The notes: generated by a model not told the origin, from the letters alone. A DNA stretch of 64,000 nucleotides from Phenylobacterium sp. J367 (GCF_024699985.1 NZ_JAJONA010000001.1:3106501-3170500), one strand, 5' to 3'; counted from the first letter of the stretch, positions 44,744 to 56,139 are shown. Program-made: numbers and translations.

Positions 44744-44770
44744 CACGCTCGCTCCCTTGGCGCACAGGCT

Positions 44771-44786
44771 ATGACACCGGTAGCAT
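44771..44786. promoter_or_regulatory. Palindromic operator between two esterase genes
   Basis: ATGACACCGGTAGCAT: ATG-N2-ACCGGT-N2-CAT, a palindrome with a CCGG centre like those bound by LacI/GalR regulators. It lies in the middle of the 60-nt divergent gap and could co-repress both genes. No LacI gene is in the window. Confidence 0.5.
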
Positions 44787-44803
44787 TCGGCCAAGGAGAT
44801 CGC

Positions 44804-45742
44804 ATGGACCTCGACCGCCGCCGTCTGCTTGCCGGAGCCCTGTCCGCCGCGCCCGCAGTGGCGGCGGCGCAATCCGATCCGACGGAGGTGATCCCGCTCT
44901 GGCCGAAGGGGCCGCCCGGCGGGGGCGGGCAGGGGCTGGTGGAGAGCCTCTTCGACCGGGCCAGGCCGGGGCAGCCCCCGGACCGGGCGGTCACGGCGAT
45001 CACCCACCCCCGGCTGACGGTCTTCCGGCCCGGGCGGCCGAACGGCCACGCCTGCCTGATCGCGCCGGGCGGCGGCTATGTCCGGGTGGTGGTCGACAAG
45101 GAAGGCTTCGAGTTCGCGAGGTTCCTCGCCGCGCGCGGGATCACCGCCTATGTCCTCTACTACCGCCTGCCGGCCGACGGCTGGACGGGCGGCCGCGACG
45201 CCCCACTGCAGGACGTGCAGCGGGCGCTCCGGCTCGTGCGCGCCCAGACGCAGGGCAGCGTCGCGGCCCTGGGCTTCTCGGCCGGTGGCCACGTAACCGC
45301 GCAGCTCCTCAACCGCTTCGCCGAGGCCAGCTATCCGCCGCAGGACGCCGCCGACATGCTGTCGGCGCGGCCGGACGCGGGCGGGCTGATCTATCCGGTG
45401 ATCAGCATGGACCCGGCCATCGTGCACGCGGGATCGCGCGAGAAGCTGGTGGGCGCCAACGCCGGCGAGGCGCTGACGCGAGCCTATTCCATGGAGACGC
45501 GCGTGAGAGGGCAGACCCCGCCGACCTTCCTGGTCCACGCCGCGGACGACGCCAGCGTGCCGATGGACAATTCGCTCAGAATGTATGGATCGCTGCGGGC
45601 GGCGGGCGTGCCGACCGAGGCCCACTGGTTCCAGAAGGGCGGCCACGGGTTCGGGATGCGCGGCGCGGCCGGCAAGCCGGCGGCCCGGACGCCTGAGCTG
45701 TTCCATGCCTGGTGGATGCGGCAAGTCCGCCAGGAACCTTGA
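44804..45742 (+). CDS. Tat-exported alpha/beta hydrolase, acetyl-xylan-esterase-like
   Basis: 312 residues. Signal MDLDRRRLLAGALSAAPAVA is a twin-arginine leader. HACLIAPGGGYVRVV (about 84-98) is the oxyanion loop, AALGFSAGGHVTAQL holds the nucleophilic Ser (G-F-S-A-G, near 164), Asp is in HAADDASVP and His in KGGHGFGM near 285. This is the arrangement of bacterial endo-1,4-beta-xylanase-associated esterases (BD-FAE/axe type) that remove acetyl or feruloyl groups from xylan. AAGGAGAT precedes ATG 44804. The stop at 45742 overlaps the -35 of an EcfG-type promoter for the next gene. Confidence 0.82.
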   Translation: MDLDRRRLLAGALSAAPAVAAAQSDPTEVIPLWPKGPPGGGGQGLVESLFDRARPGQPPDRAVTAITHPRLTVFRPGRPNGHACLIAPGGGYVRVVVDKEGFEFARFLAARGITAYVLYYRLPADGWTGGRDAPLQDVQRALRLVRAQTQGSVAALGFSAGGHVTAQLLNRFAEASYPPQDAADMLSARPDAGGLIYPVISMDPAIVHAGSREKLVGANAGEALTRAYSMETRVRGQTPPTFLVHAADDASVPMDNSLRMYGSLRAAGVPTEAHWFQKGGHGFGMRGAAGKPAARTPELFHAWWMRQVRQEP

Positions 45743-45757
45743 CGATCAAGCCTCGTT
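45733..45757 (+). promoter_or_regulatory. EcfG/SigT-type promoter for fructose-1,6-bisphosphatase
   Basis: GGAAC (45733-45737), 16-nt spacer, CGTT (45754-45757), exact consensus, with the -35 inside the last codons of the preceding hydrolase gene. The -10 ends 66 nt before the fbp ATG. Confidence 0.6.
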
Positions 45758-45823
45758 GACGCTCATCGCCGGGGACCGCGCAGGGGCGCGGATCCGGACG
45801 CGCGTGCGTACTGGGGGAAGACG

Positions 45824-46822
45824 ATGGCGGTGACGCTTCAGACCTATCTGGCCGACGCGGCCGAGCCGGGGCTGGCCGGACTGCTGAACGCCATGGTGGA
45901 CGCCTGCGCCGCGATCAGCACCCTCGTCCGCCGGGGCGCGGTGGACGAGATCATGGGCGCGCTGGAGAGCGAGAACGTCCAGGGCGAGGTCCAGAAGAAG
46001 CTCGACGTCATCTCCAACGACATCCTGCTGGAATCCTGCGCCAAGGCGCCGGCGCTGGCGGCCATGGCCTCCGAGGAGATGGACAGCATCCATCCGGTGC
46101 GCCCGGTGACCGCCGAGGCCCGTTACCTCCTGCTGTTCGATCCGCTGGACGGCTCCAGCAACATCGATGTCAACGTCTCCATCGGCACCATCTTCTCCGT
46201 CCTGCCGGTGACCGCCGACGCGGCCCGCGAGGCCACCGAGGCCGATTTCCTGCAGCCTGGCCGCAACCAGGTCGCCGCCGGCTATGTGGTCTATGGCCCG
46301 CAGACGACGCTGGTCTTCACGCTCGGCGATGGGACGACAGTCTTCACCCTGGACCCGGTGACCGGCGAGTGGCTGCAGACCGCCGAGAAGGTCCAGGTCC
46401 CGGCGGAAACAAAGGAATTCGCCATCAACGCCTCGAACATGCGCCACTGGGCCCCGCCGGTGCGCGCCTACATCGAGGACTGCCTGGCGGGCGAGACCGG
46501 CTGCCGGGGCAAGAACTTCAACATGCGCTGGATCGCCTCGATGGTGGCCGACGTCCACCGGATAGCCATGCGCGGCGGGGTCTTCCTCTACCCGTGGGAC
46601 GCCCGCGAGCCGGACCGGGCCGGGAAACTTCGCCTGATGTACGAGGCCAACCCCATGGCGATGGTCATGGAGCAGGCCGGCGGCGCGTCCTACGACGGCT
46701 TCGGGCCCACGCTCGATGCAAAGCCCACCGGCCTGCACCAGCGGGTCTCGGTGATGCTGGGGTCGGCCGCCGAGGTCGAGCGCCTGCAGAAGGCCCACGA
46801 GGCGGCGCTGCAGCCCGCCTGA
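45824..46822 (+). CDS. fbp: Class I fructose-1,6-bisphosphatase
   Basis: 332 residues, cytoplasmic. It removes the 1-phosphate of fructose-1,6-bisphosphate in gluconeogenesis. [11 protein letters not shown] and ASEEMDSI (metal ligands, about 58-88), [20 protein letters not shown] (about 103-122, the central active-site motif), [15 protein letters not shown] and [15 protein letters not shown] are all present and intact. Start ATG is preceded by GGGGGAAG. Unlike its neighbours it is not part of a sugar-uptake operon; an EcfG-type promoter of its own suggests induction under stress, which may route carbon to storage or surface polysaccharide. Confidence 0.95.
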   Translation: MAVTLQTYLADAAEPGLAGLLNAMVDACAAISTLVRRGAVDEIMGALESENVQGEVQKKLDVISNDILLESCAKAPALAAMASEEMDSIHPVRPVTAEARYLLLFDPLDGSSNIDVNVSIGTIFSVLPVTADAAREATEADFLQPGRNQVAAGYVVYGPQTTLVFTLGDGTTVFTLDPVTGEWLQTAEKVQVPAETKEFAINASNMRHWAPPVRAYIEDCLAGETGCRGKNFNMRWIASMVADVHRIAMRGGVFLYPWDAREPDRAGKLRLMYEANPMAMVMEQAGGASYDGFGPTLDAKPTGLHQRVSVMLGSAAEVERLQKAHEAALQPA

Positions 46823-46828
46823 GGCGGC

Positions 46829-47197
<369 letters not shown>

Positions 47198-47313
47198 CGG
47201 GGCCGCCTCCTATTCGCGCGTGGGCGAGAGGTAGCATCTTCCGCCGGCGCGCGCCCCTTGTCGGAAACGCCGCCGGCCGGGCGTCCTTCGGCGGACGTGG
47301 AAAGGAGACGCCG

Positions 47314-47965
47314 ATGACGCCGACCATCACCGCCTTCGAAGCCTCGCCGGACAGGGGGCAGTGACTGGCGCGGGACACGCGGGTCCGCTGGGCTCTGGAG
47401 GAGGTCGGCCAGCCTTATGACGTGCGGCTGCTCGCCTTCGCCGCCCTGAAGCAGCCGGAGCACCTGGCGCGCCATCCCTTCGGCCAGATCCCGACCTATG
47501 AGGAGGGCGACCTGGTCCTCTTCGAGTCCGGGGCGATCATCCTGCACATCGCCGAGCGCCATCCGGGCCTGCTGCCGGAGGACGCCGGGGGGCCGGGCGA
47601 GGGCGATCGGCTGGATGTTCGCGGCGGTGAACACTGTCGAGCCGCCGATCCTGGAGCGCCAGACCGCCATGCTGCTGGAGCGCGACCGGCCGTGGACTGT
47701 GGAGCGCTTGCCGGCGATCGACGACCGCATCCGGGTGCGGCTCAAGGACCTCTCCGCCCGCCTCGGCGACGCCCCGTGGCTGGACGGGGCGTTCAGCGCC
47801 GGCGACCTGATGATGGTGCATGTGCTCCAGAGGCTCGGGACCTCCGGCCTGCTGGCGGAATATCCTCGCCTCGGAGCCTACATCGCCCGCGGCGAGGCGC
47901 GGCCGGCCTACCAGCGAGCCTTCGCGGCGCAACTGGCGGTCTTCAAGGCCGTGTCGGGGAGCTGA
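47314..47965 (+). pseudogene. Glutathione S-transferase-like gene with a nonsense codon and a frameshift
   Basis: AAAGGAG precedes ATG 47314 and the frame reads MTPTITAFEASPDRGQ, then TGA (47362-47364), then LARDTRVRWALEEVGQPYDV, the normal continuation of a GST thioredoxin-like domain with FGQIPTYEEGDLVLFESGAI (about residues 55-74). A second break, an extra G in the GGGGGG at about 47587-47592, shifts into RARAIGWMFAAVNTVEPP and the helical C-terminal domain ending FKAVSGS. The G-run indel may be a sequencing error; the TGA is a substitution (GGA to TGA would restore Gly) and is harder to explain that way. If real, the gene is inactive. Confidence 0.7.
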
Positions 47966-48076
47966 TCGCCCGGGCTCAGATCGAACCTCTGACGAAGCCG
48001 CCGACGTACCGAGGCGGCGCGCCGCCCCGCGGCTCCGTCAACGGGCGCGCATCAAGCCTGGCGACTCGCAGATAAC

Positions 48077-48095
48077 CAAATAATATGACTATTTG
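48077..48095. promoter_or_regulatory. Inverted repeat CAAATA-N7-TATTTG, likely FadR/GntR-type operator
   Basis: A perfect 6-bp inverted repeat in an AT-rich island 39 nt before the hydrolase start. The right half, TATGACTATTT (48084-48094), is identical to the reverse complement of 52604-52614 in front of the sugar transporter operon. Confidence 0.55.
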
Positions 48096-48133
48096 TGCGG
48101 GCGGGTCAGAACCGTGGGCTGGGGGAGGGTTGA

Positions 48134-49078
48134 ATGGCGCGACGGATCGGCCGACGGAAGGCATTGTCCGCGGGCCTTGTGGCCCTGCTCCTGGCCTTCG
48201 CAGGCCGGCCTGCCGCCGCGCAGAGCGATCGGATGACTCCGATCCGGGTACCGGACCAGCCGGCCGCGATCACGCTCGGCACCGGGCCGCTGCCCAATGC
48301 GACCGCGCCGGAAACCTGGCACCAGCAGTACGGCAGCCGGTTCGCGCGGAACGTAACGGTCGCGACCCTCACGCCCTTTCTCCCCAACCCGAAGAAGGCC
48401 ACCGGGACCGCGGTCGTGGTGGCGCCGGGCGGCGGCTTCCGGACGCTCTCCATGGAGAACGAGGGCTGGGACGTGGCCCGCGCGCTCGCCGACCGCGGCG
48501 TGGCGGCCTTCGTCCTGAAGTACCGGCTGAATCCGACGCCGGCCGACCTGCCGGGCTTCGAGCGCGCCATGGCCGAGATGTTTTCGTCGGCCGCCACCCG
48601 CCCGCCGCGTCCTGCGCCGGACCGCATGGCGACAGAGCTCGCGCCGCAGATCGCCGACGCCCGCGCGGCCTTCGCCCTGATCCGCCGCCGCTCGGCCGAG
48701 TGGGACGTCGACCCCGACCGGATCGGCATGGTCGGCTTCTCGGCCGGGGCGATGCTGACCATGGCCACGACGCTGGTCGGCGAGGACGCCAGGCCCGCCT
48801 TCATCGGCGACATCTACGGCCCGCTTTCCGCCGTGACAGTCCCGCCCGACGCGCCGCCGCTCTTCGTGGCCCTGGCCGCCGACGATCCGCTGTTCGGAAG
48901 CGGCGGCTACGGCCTGGTCGACAGCTGGCGGGCGGCGAAGCGGCCGGTGGAGTTCCACCTCTACGAACAGGGCGGACACGGGTTCGGCATGTACCCGAAG
49001 GCGACGACCAGCACCGGCTGGTTCGACGCCTTCGTCCGCTGGATGGACATGCACGGCTGGCTCAAGCCGAAGGCCTGA
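48134..49078 (+). CDS. Secreted alpha/beta hydrolase, xylan-esterase-like
   Basis: 314 residues. A signal peptide (KALSAGLVALLLAFAGRPAA, cut after AAAQ) precedes an alpha/beta hydrolase with TAVVVAPGGGFRTLS (about 94-108), catalytic Ser in IGMVGFSAGAMLTMA (about 197-211), Asp in ALAADDPLFG and His in YEQGGHGFGMYP (about 276-287). It is related in layout to the hydrolase at 44804. First gene of a run with GH51 arabinofuranosidase and a FadR-type regulator, so removal of acyl groups from arabinoxylan is likely. A 19-bp operator candidate lies in front. Confidence 0.82.
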   Translation: MARRIGRRKALSAGLVALLLAFAGRPAAAQSDRMTPIRVPDQPAAITLGTGPLPNATAPETWHQQYGSRFARNVTVATLTPFLPNPKKATGTAVVVAPGGGFRTLSMENEGWDVARALADRGVAAFVLKYRLNPTPADLPGFERAMAEMFSSAATRPPRPAPDRMATELAPQIADARAAFALIRRRSAEWDVDPDRIGMVGFSAGAMLTMATTLVGEDARPAFIGDIYGPLSAVTVPPDAPPLFVALAADDPLFGSGGYGLVDSWRAAKRPVEFHLYEQGGHGFGMYPKATTSTGWFDAFVRWMDMHGWLKPKA

Positions 49079-49121
49079 GGCGCGGGCCCAAATCACAAGA
49101 CAGTTCGATCGGGAGGATGCC

Positions 49122-50702
<1,581 letters not shown>

Positions 50703-50740
50703 ACGGCGGGGCGCGGGTTCGCGGGGTGGGGGGCTGTGAT

Positions 50741-51544
50741 ATGACGGCGCCGGGACGGCTGCGCCGGCCGCCGCCCACTCCGGAGAAGCACGCCCTGCCG
50801 AAGGTCCACCCGCTGCATTTCAGTCCGCTCGCGCCGCGGCGTACCCTGTCGAGCCACGGCCAGGTGGTGCGTGCGCTGGGGTCGGAGATCATCTCGGGGC
50901 GATATCCGCCGGGCGCGAACCTGCCATCGGAGCCGGAACTCCTCACCCGCTTCCAGATTTCGCGCCCGATCCTGCGCGAAGCGCTGAAGACCCTCGCCGC
51001 CAAGGGACTGGTGGTTCAAAAGACCCGGGTGGGCACGCGCGTGCTGGACCCGGTGAACTGGAATCTGTTCGACGCCGAGGTGCTGTCCTGGAAGGCCGAT
51101 CTCGGGATCGACGAGCCCTTCCGGCAGTCGCTTGTCGAGATCCGCCGGGCGGTGGAGCCCAGCGCCGCGGCGCTGGCCGCCCAGCGGGCCACGCCCTCGG
51201 AGATCGAGGAGCTGCGCGAGTGCGTGGCGCAGATGCGGGTCCCCGGGCAGACGGCCGAGCGCTTCGCCGTCGCCGATCTCGAGTTCCACCTCGCCGTCGC
51301 GGCCGCCAGCGGCAATGTGCTGATGCGGTCCCTGGCGGCGGTGATCGAGACTGTCCTCGTGGCGAGCTTCTCCCGGACCTCTCCGGTCGACAGCGCCGAA
51401 CTGCAGGCGCAGGTGGCCGACGCCCACGGGGCGATCGTCGACGCCATCGCGCGGAAGGACGGTCCCGGGGCAGCGACCGCCATGCTGGCGGTCATTTCAG
51501 CGGGCGACGAGCGCTACGGGACCGAGGGCGAGCGCCGGCCCTGA
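50741..51544 (+). CDS. FadR-subfamily GntR regulator
   Basis: 267 residues. Winged helix at about residues 38-105: VVRALGSEIISGRYPPGANL, LPSEPELLTRFQISRPILRE and LAAKGLVVQKTRVGTRVL. The all-helical FCD ligand domain has the metal-binding pattern (DLEFHLAVAAASGN, LVASFSRTS, DAHGAIVDAI). Such regulators respond to sugar acids or keto acids. It is 38 nt after the arabinofuranosidase and 6 nt before the convergent AraD1 stop. It probably binds the TATGACTATTT sites at 48084 and 52604, controlling the hydrolase operon and the divergent transporter/dehydratase genes. Confidence 0.87.
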   Translation: MTAPGRLRRPPPTPEKHALPKVHPLHFSPLAPRRTLSSHGQVVRALGSEIISGRYPPGANLPSEPELLTRFQISRPILREALKTLAAKGLVVQKTRVGTRVLDPVNWNLFDAEVLSWKADLGIDEPFRQSLVEIRRAVEPSAAALAAQRATPSEIEELRECVAQMRVPGQTAERFAVADLEFHLAVAAASGNVLMRSLAAVIETVLVASFSRTSPVDSAELQAQVADAHGAIVDAIARKDGPGAATAMLAVISAGDERYGTEGERRP

Positions 51545-51550
51545 TCCGGT

Positions 51551-52546
51551 TCAGAGCGCTTCGACGCGGATCTCCGGGTCGGCCGCCACGGCGAGGGCGT
51601 TGCGGGCCGGAAACCGGAAAGGCTCGGCCTCGATCTCGAAGGTGTCGCCGGGCTGGACCTTCACGCCCTCCGAGAACGACAGGGTCGCCGTGCCGAAGAA
51701 GTGCACGTGGACGTCGCCCGGCCGGCGGAACAGCCCGTACTTGAAGTGGTGATGCTCGAGGTTGGCCAGCGCGTGGCTCATGTTCTCCTCGCCGGTCAGG
51801 AAGGGCTTCTCCCAGACCACCTCATTGCCCCGGCGGATGCGGCTGACGCCGCGCACGTCGGCCGGCAGGTCGCCGGTCAGCAGCTCCGGACCGAGCGCGG
51901 CGGGCCGCAGTTTCGAGTGGGCGAGCCAGAGGTAGTTGCCGCGCTCGGTGACGTGGTCCGAGAACTCGTTCGCCAGGCAGAAGCCCAGCCGACGGGGACG
52001 GCCGTCCGGGGCGATGATGTAGATCCCGGCGATCTCGGGCTCCTCGCCCGCGTCGAGGGCGAATCCGGGGGAGGTGAGGGGCTGGCCGGGCCCGACGACG
52101 CTCGACCCGTCGCCCTTGTAGAACCACTCCGGCTGAACCCCGATCTCGCCCGCGGCGGGCTTTCCGCCCTCGACCCCCATCAGAAACATCCGCATCGAGT
52201 CGGTCGGCGTCTCTGCGGCCTGGGCGTCGCGGTGCATCTTGTCCCGGCCCTCCGCCGAGCCGAGGTGGGTGAGGCCGGTGCCGGTCAGGTAGAGGTGCGC
52301 GGGGTCCGGATGGTCGATGGGCGCCAGAACCCGCCCTTCGGCCAGGGCGGCGGCGACATCGAGGTCCTCGGCCAGGCCCGCGGCCAGGGCGGCGCCGTCC
52401 AGGGAGCGGCCCGTGGCCATGGCGCGGGCGGCGAGGTCGTAGAGGCTGGCGACGCCCGCCACGACCCGGCCGGGTCCCTCCGCCTCCAGCCGCGCGAGCC
52501 GGCGGGCGCCGGCCGCGTCCCGCACCTGCACGAACCTTACCGACAT
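51551..52546 (-). CDS. FAH-fold 2-keto-3-deoxy-pentonate dehydratase (AraD1-like)
   Basis: 331 residues. Fumarylacetoacetase-like fold: LTGTGLTHLGSAEGRDKMH, GIYIIAPDGRPRRLGFCLAN, EFSDHVTERGNYLWLAHSKL and GPELLTGDLPADVRGVSRI carry the metal-binding Glu/Asp residues. This AraD1 group dehydrates 2-keto-3-deoxy-L-arabonate (or the xylonate equivalent) to 2-oxoglutarate semialdehyde in the non-phosphorylative pentose pathway. It is divergent from the sugar transporter operon; a candidate operator lies between. The substrate is set by context, and activity on D-xylonate derivatives cannot be excluded. Confidence 0.85.
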   Translation of the reverse strand: MSVRFVQVRDAAGARRLARLEAEGPGRVVAGVASLYDLAARAMATGRSLDGAALAAGLAEDLDVAAALAEGRVLAPIDHPDPAHLYLTGTGLTHLGSAEGRDKMHRDAQAAETPTDSMRMFLMGVEGGKPAAGEIGVQPEWFYKGDGSSVVGPGQPLTSPGFALDAGEEPEIAGIYIIAPDGRPRRLGFCLANEFSDHVTERGNYLWLAHSKLRPAALGPELLTGDLPADVRGVSRIRRGNEVVWEKPFLTGEENMSHALANLEHHHFKYGLFRRPGDVHVHFFGTATLSFSEGVKVQPGDTFEIEAEPFRFPARNALAVAADPEIRVEAL

Positions 52547-52603
52547 GCCTCATCTCCCACAGCGGTTGACGGGATCGCTTCTGGCCCACAAAAGTGCGCT
52601 TGG

Positions 52604-52614
52604 AAATAGTCATA
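52604..52614. promoter_or_regulatory. Second copy of the TATGACTATTT motif
   Basis: AAATAGTCATA, the reverse complement of 48084-48094 (11/11), inside the 100-nt divergent gap between the AraD1-like gene and the transporter operon, followed by CGAATT. Weak inverted symmetry only. Confidence 0.5.
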
Positions 52615-52646
52615 CGAATTAGAGCGCCTGAACGGCCGGGGTGGAA

Positions 52647-53624
52647 ATGAACCGACGTGTGAAACTCGCCGCGGCGGCCGCGCTCGGCCTGATGCTGGCA
52701 AGCTGCGGGGAGGGCGGCGGCAAGCCGGCCGGCGAGGCCGCGCTCACCGTCGGGTTCTCGCAGATCGGCTCGGAATCCGGCTGGCGCACGGCCGAGACCC
52801 GGATGGCCCAGAAGGCGGCCGAGGCGCGGGGTGTGACCCTCAAGATCGACGACGCCCAGCAGCGGCAGGAGAACCAGATCAAGGCGATCCGGAACTTCGT
52901 GGCGCAGGGCGTCGACGCGATCTTCCTCGCTCCGGTCGTGTCGACGGGTTGGGACGACGTCCTGCGCGAGGCCAAGGACGCCGATATCCCGGTGATCCTG
53001 CTCGACCGCCAGATCCAGACCCGCGAACCCGAACTCTTCCTGACCTCAGTGAGCGCCGACAACGCCAAGGAAGGCGCAGTGGCGGGCGACTGGCTGGTGG
53101 GCGCGGTCGGGACGAAGGCCTGTCCGGTGGTCGAACTGCAGGGCACCGTGGGTTCGACCCTGGTCGCTGACCGCAAGCGGGGCTTCGAACAGGCCATCGC
53201 CAAGGCGCCTAACGTGAAGATCGTCCGCACCCAGTCCGGCGAGTTCACCCGCGCCAAGGGCAAGGAGGTGATGGAGGGCTTCATCAAAGCTGTGGGCCCC
53301 CGTAACATCTGCGCCGTCTACGCCCACAACGACGACATGATGATCGGCGCCATCCAGGCGATGAAGGAGGCGGGGCTCGATCCCGGCCAGGACGTGCTGA
53401 CGGTCTCGATCGACGCGGTTCCCGACATCTTCAAGGCCATGGCCGACGGCGACGCCAATGCGACCGTCGAGCTCGATCCCGACATGGGCGCCAAGGCGCT
53501 GGACGCCCTGCTCGCCTACCGGAAGACGGGGCAGGCGCCGCCGAAGCTGATCCAGACGCCCTCGACGCTGTTCCTGCCGGACACGGCGGCGGCCGAGTAC
53601 GCGCGGCGCAAGGACCTCTACTGA
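52647..53624 (+). CDS. Sugar ABC transporter substrate-binding lipoprotein
   Basis: 325 residues. Lipoprotein signal peptide (KLAAAAALGLMLASC, Cys near residue 17), then a ribose-binding-protein fold: LTVGFSQIGSESGWRTAE (about 31-48), NQIKAIRNFVAQGVDAIFLA, PVILLDRQI, CAVYAHNDDMMIGAIQAM (hinge Asn-Asp-Asp). The closest layout is YtfQ, which binds pentose/hexose furanoses. It is the first gene of a five-gene run with tight overlaps (TGATG, ATGA, GTGA, ATGA). ATG 52647 follows GGGGTGG; a GTG 6 nt upstream is possible. Confidence 0.88.
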   Translation: MNRRVKLAAAAALGLMLASCGEGGGKPAGEAALTVGFSQIGSESGWRTAETRMAQKAAEARGVTLKIDDAQQRQENQIKAIRNFVAQGVDAIFLAPVVSTGWDDVLREAKDADIPVILLDRQIQTREPELFLTSVSADNAKEGAVAGDWLVGAVGTKACPVVELQGTVGSTLVADRKRGFEQAIAKAPNVKIVRTQSGEFTRAKGKEVMEGFIKAVGPRNICAVYAHNDDMMIGAIQAMKEAGLDPGQDVLTVSIDAVPDIFKAMADGDANATVELDPDMGAKALDALLAYRKTGQAPPKLIQTPSTLFLPDTAAAEYARRKDLY

Positions 53625-55130
53625 TGGCCGACGGCGGTCCGCACCGCCTGGAGGTCACGGACGTCGACAAGGCCTATCCCGGCGTCCAGGCGTTGGACCG
53701 TGTCCGCCTGACCGTGCGGGCCGGGGAGATCCACGCGATCCTCGGCGAGAACGGGGCCGGCAAGTCGACACTGATCTCGGTCCTGACCGGCGTGGTCGCC
53801 GCCGATGCCGGCGAGGTGCGGCTGGACGGGGAACGGCTCCGTCCCGCAGGGCCGGCGGACGCCGCCCGGCTGGGAATCGCCGCCGTCTATCAGGAGGCCA
53901 ACCTGCCGGCGAACCTGACGGTGGCCGAGGTGCTCTTCCTGGGCCGGCAGCCGACCCGTTTCGGTCTGGTGCGGCGTGGCGAAATGCACCGGCAGGCGCG
54001 TGCGCTCCTCGCGCCCTACGGCCTCGAGATCGATGTGGGTCGGACACTCGGCGACTATTCCACGGCGGTCCAGCAACTCGTCGCCATCGCGCGCGCCGTC
54101 GATCTCTCCGCCAAGGTGCTCATCCTCGACGAACCCACGGCCAGCCTCGACGCCGCGGAGACCGAGGTCCTGTTCGGCGTGATGCGGAGCCTGGCCGGGC
54201 AGGGGCTGGCGGTGATCTTCATCACCCACTTCCTCGAACAGGTCTTCGCCGTCTGCGACCGGCTGACGGTGCTTCGAAACGGCCGCACGGTCGGGGCGCG
54301 CGCCGTCGGCGAGGTGACCCGCCTGGACGTGGTCTCCCTGATGCTGGGCAGGACGCTCGCCGCGTCCCACCTCGAGCGCAGCCGGCGCGCGGCGCCGGGC
54401 GAGACCATCGCCAGCTTCGAGAACCTGGGCCGGCGCGGCCTCGTCGAACCGTTCAGCCTGGAGATCCGCCAGGGCGAGATCGTGGGAGTCGCCGGCCTGC
54501 TGGGCTCAGGCCGCAGCGAGACGGCGCTCCTGATGTTCGGCGCGGTGAAGGCTGACAGCGGCGAGGTGACCCTGGCCGGCCGACAGGGGCGCTTCCGGGG
54601 CCCGCCCGAGGCGGTGCGCGCGGGCGTCGGCTTCACGCCGGAGAACCGCAAGCACGACGGCATCCTGGGCGCGCTGTCGATCCGCGAGAACATCGCCATC
54701 GCCCTCCAGGCCCGGCAGGGCTGGATGCGCCCTCTGCCGCGCCGGCGGCAGCAGGAGCTGGCCGACCTCTACATCCGGCGGCTGGATATCCGCACGCCCG
54801 ACGCCGACAAGCCGATCGAACAGCTCTCCGGCGGAAACCAGCAGAAGGTGGTGCTCGCCCGTTGGCTCGCCATCGAACCCCGGCTGCTGATCGTCGACGA
54901 GCCAACACGCGGCGTCGACGTCGGCGCGCACGCCGAGATCGTGACGCTGCTCGAGGAGCTCTGCGCCGGGGGGGCTCGGCCTCTATGTGATCTCCTCCGA
55001 GCTGGAGGAGGTGGCGGCCTATTCCGACCGCGTCGTGGTGATGCGCGAGCGCCGCGTCGAACGGGTGCTGGAAGGCGACGAGATCAGCCCCGTGAACCTG
55101 ATGACCGCCATCGCGGGCGCCGCGGCATGA
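53624..55130 (+). CDS. Sugar ABC transporter, double ATPase
   Basis: About 502 residues with two nucleotide-binding domains, as in RbsA/YtfR. N-domain: Walker A GENGAGKST (about 42-50) and Walker B VLILDEPTASL (about 165). C-domain: a degenerate Walker A GLLGSGRSET (about 290), signature QLSGGNQQKVVLARWLA and Walker B RLLIVDEPTRGVDVGAH (about 420-436). An extra G in the run near 54970-54976 breaks the frame after LCAGG; the repaired end reads LGLYVISSELEEVAAYSDRV and MTAIAGAAA. Start overlaps the previous stop; the stop overlaps the permease start. Confidence 0.88.
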
Positions 55131-56139
55131 CCCTCGCCAGCATCAGGCGCTGGAGCGTGGAGGCGTGGCCACAGCTCGCGGTGCTGCTCGTCGCCGTCGC
55201 CGCCAACGGCATCGTCTCGCCGGCCTTCTTCCACCTCGGCGTAACGGACGGTCGGCTGTTCGGTGGGATGGTCGACATCCTGATCCGCGGCGCGCCCACG
55301 ATCCTGCTGGCGCTCGGCATGGCGCTGGTGATCGCCACGCGGGGCGTCGACCTCTCCGTCGGCGCCGTTATGGCCATCGCCGGCACGGCGGCGGCCGTCT
55401 CGATCAACGCCGGCCAGGGGTGGGCCATGGCCATCGCCGTCGGCCTGGCCGCCGGCCTCGCCTGCGGCCTCTGGAACGGCCTCCCTGGTCACGGCGCTGG
55501 GCATCGAGCCGATCGTCGCCACCCTGATCCTGATGGTCGCCGGGCGGGGCGTGGCGCAACTGATCACCGAGGGGCGGATCGTCACCTTCGTCGATCCCGC
55601 CTTCGCCTGGATCGGCGGCGGCGCGGTGCTCGGACTGCCGGCGCCCATCGTCATCGCCCTCGCGGCCCTGGCCATCCTCCTGTGGCTCACGCGCAGCACG
55701 GCGCTTGGGCTGTTCGTCGAGGCGGTGGGGGGTCAACGCGCGCGCCAGCCGCCTCGCCGGCGTCCGCACGGCCGGCGTCCTCGTCTGGGTCTACGCCCTG
55801 TCGGGCCTGCTGGCCGCGACCGCCGGCCTCATCGCCACCGCCGACATCCGGGCGGCGGACGCGAACAATGTCGGCCTGTGGCTGGAGCTGGATGCGATCC
55901 TCGCGGTCGTGCTGGGCGGCGGCTCGCTGTACGGCGGGCGGTTCTCGCTCTCGCGGGCCGTGCTCGGCGCCCTGGCGCTGCAGGCCATCAAGACGGGGAT
56001 CCTGCGCGCCGGCCTGCCGCCGGAGTTCAACCTGGTGGTCATGGCGCTCGTCGTGGGCGTGGTGCTGTGCCTGCAGTCGCCCTGGCTCGCCGAGCGCCTG
56101 GGGCGACGGACGGCCGGACGGGGAGGGCGTTCGGCGTGA
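55127..56139 (+). CDS. Sugar ABC transporter permease 1 (YtfT-like)
   Basis: About 336 residues, eight to ten membrane helices of the BPD_transp_2 family. [20 protein letters not shown] (about 66-85) is the conserved family segment, and [20 protein letters not shown] with [14 protein letters not shown] the C-terminal one. Two one-base insertions break the frame: an extra C near 55485 ([11 protein letters not shown] restored) and an extra G near 55733 ([12 protein letters not shown] restored). Overlaps both neighbours by 4 nt. Pairs with the second permease as a heterodimeric channel. Confidence 0.85.

Noticed and set aside
44744..45724. N-terminal extension of the carboxylesterase to 45724
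   Set aside because: The extension is antisense to the next esterase gene and lies upstream of a proper Tat signal and ribosome binding site at 44743.
47362..47364. Recoding of the TGA in the GST-like gene as selenocysteine or Trp
   Set aside because: No SECIS-like hairpin was seen after it, the position is not catalytic in GSTs, and a frameshift follows anyway.
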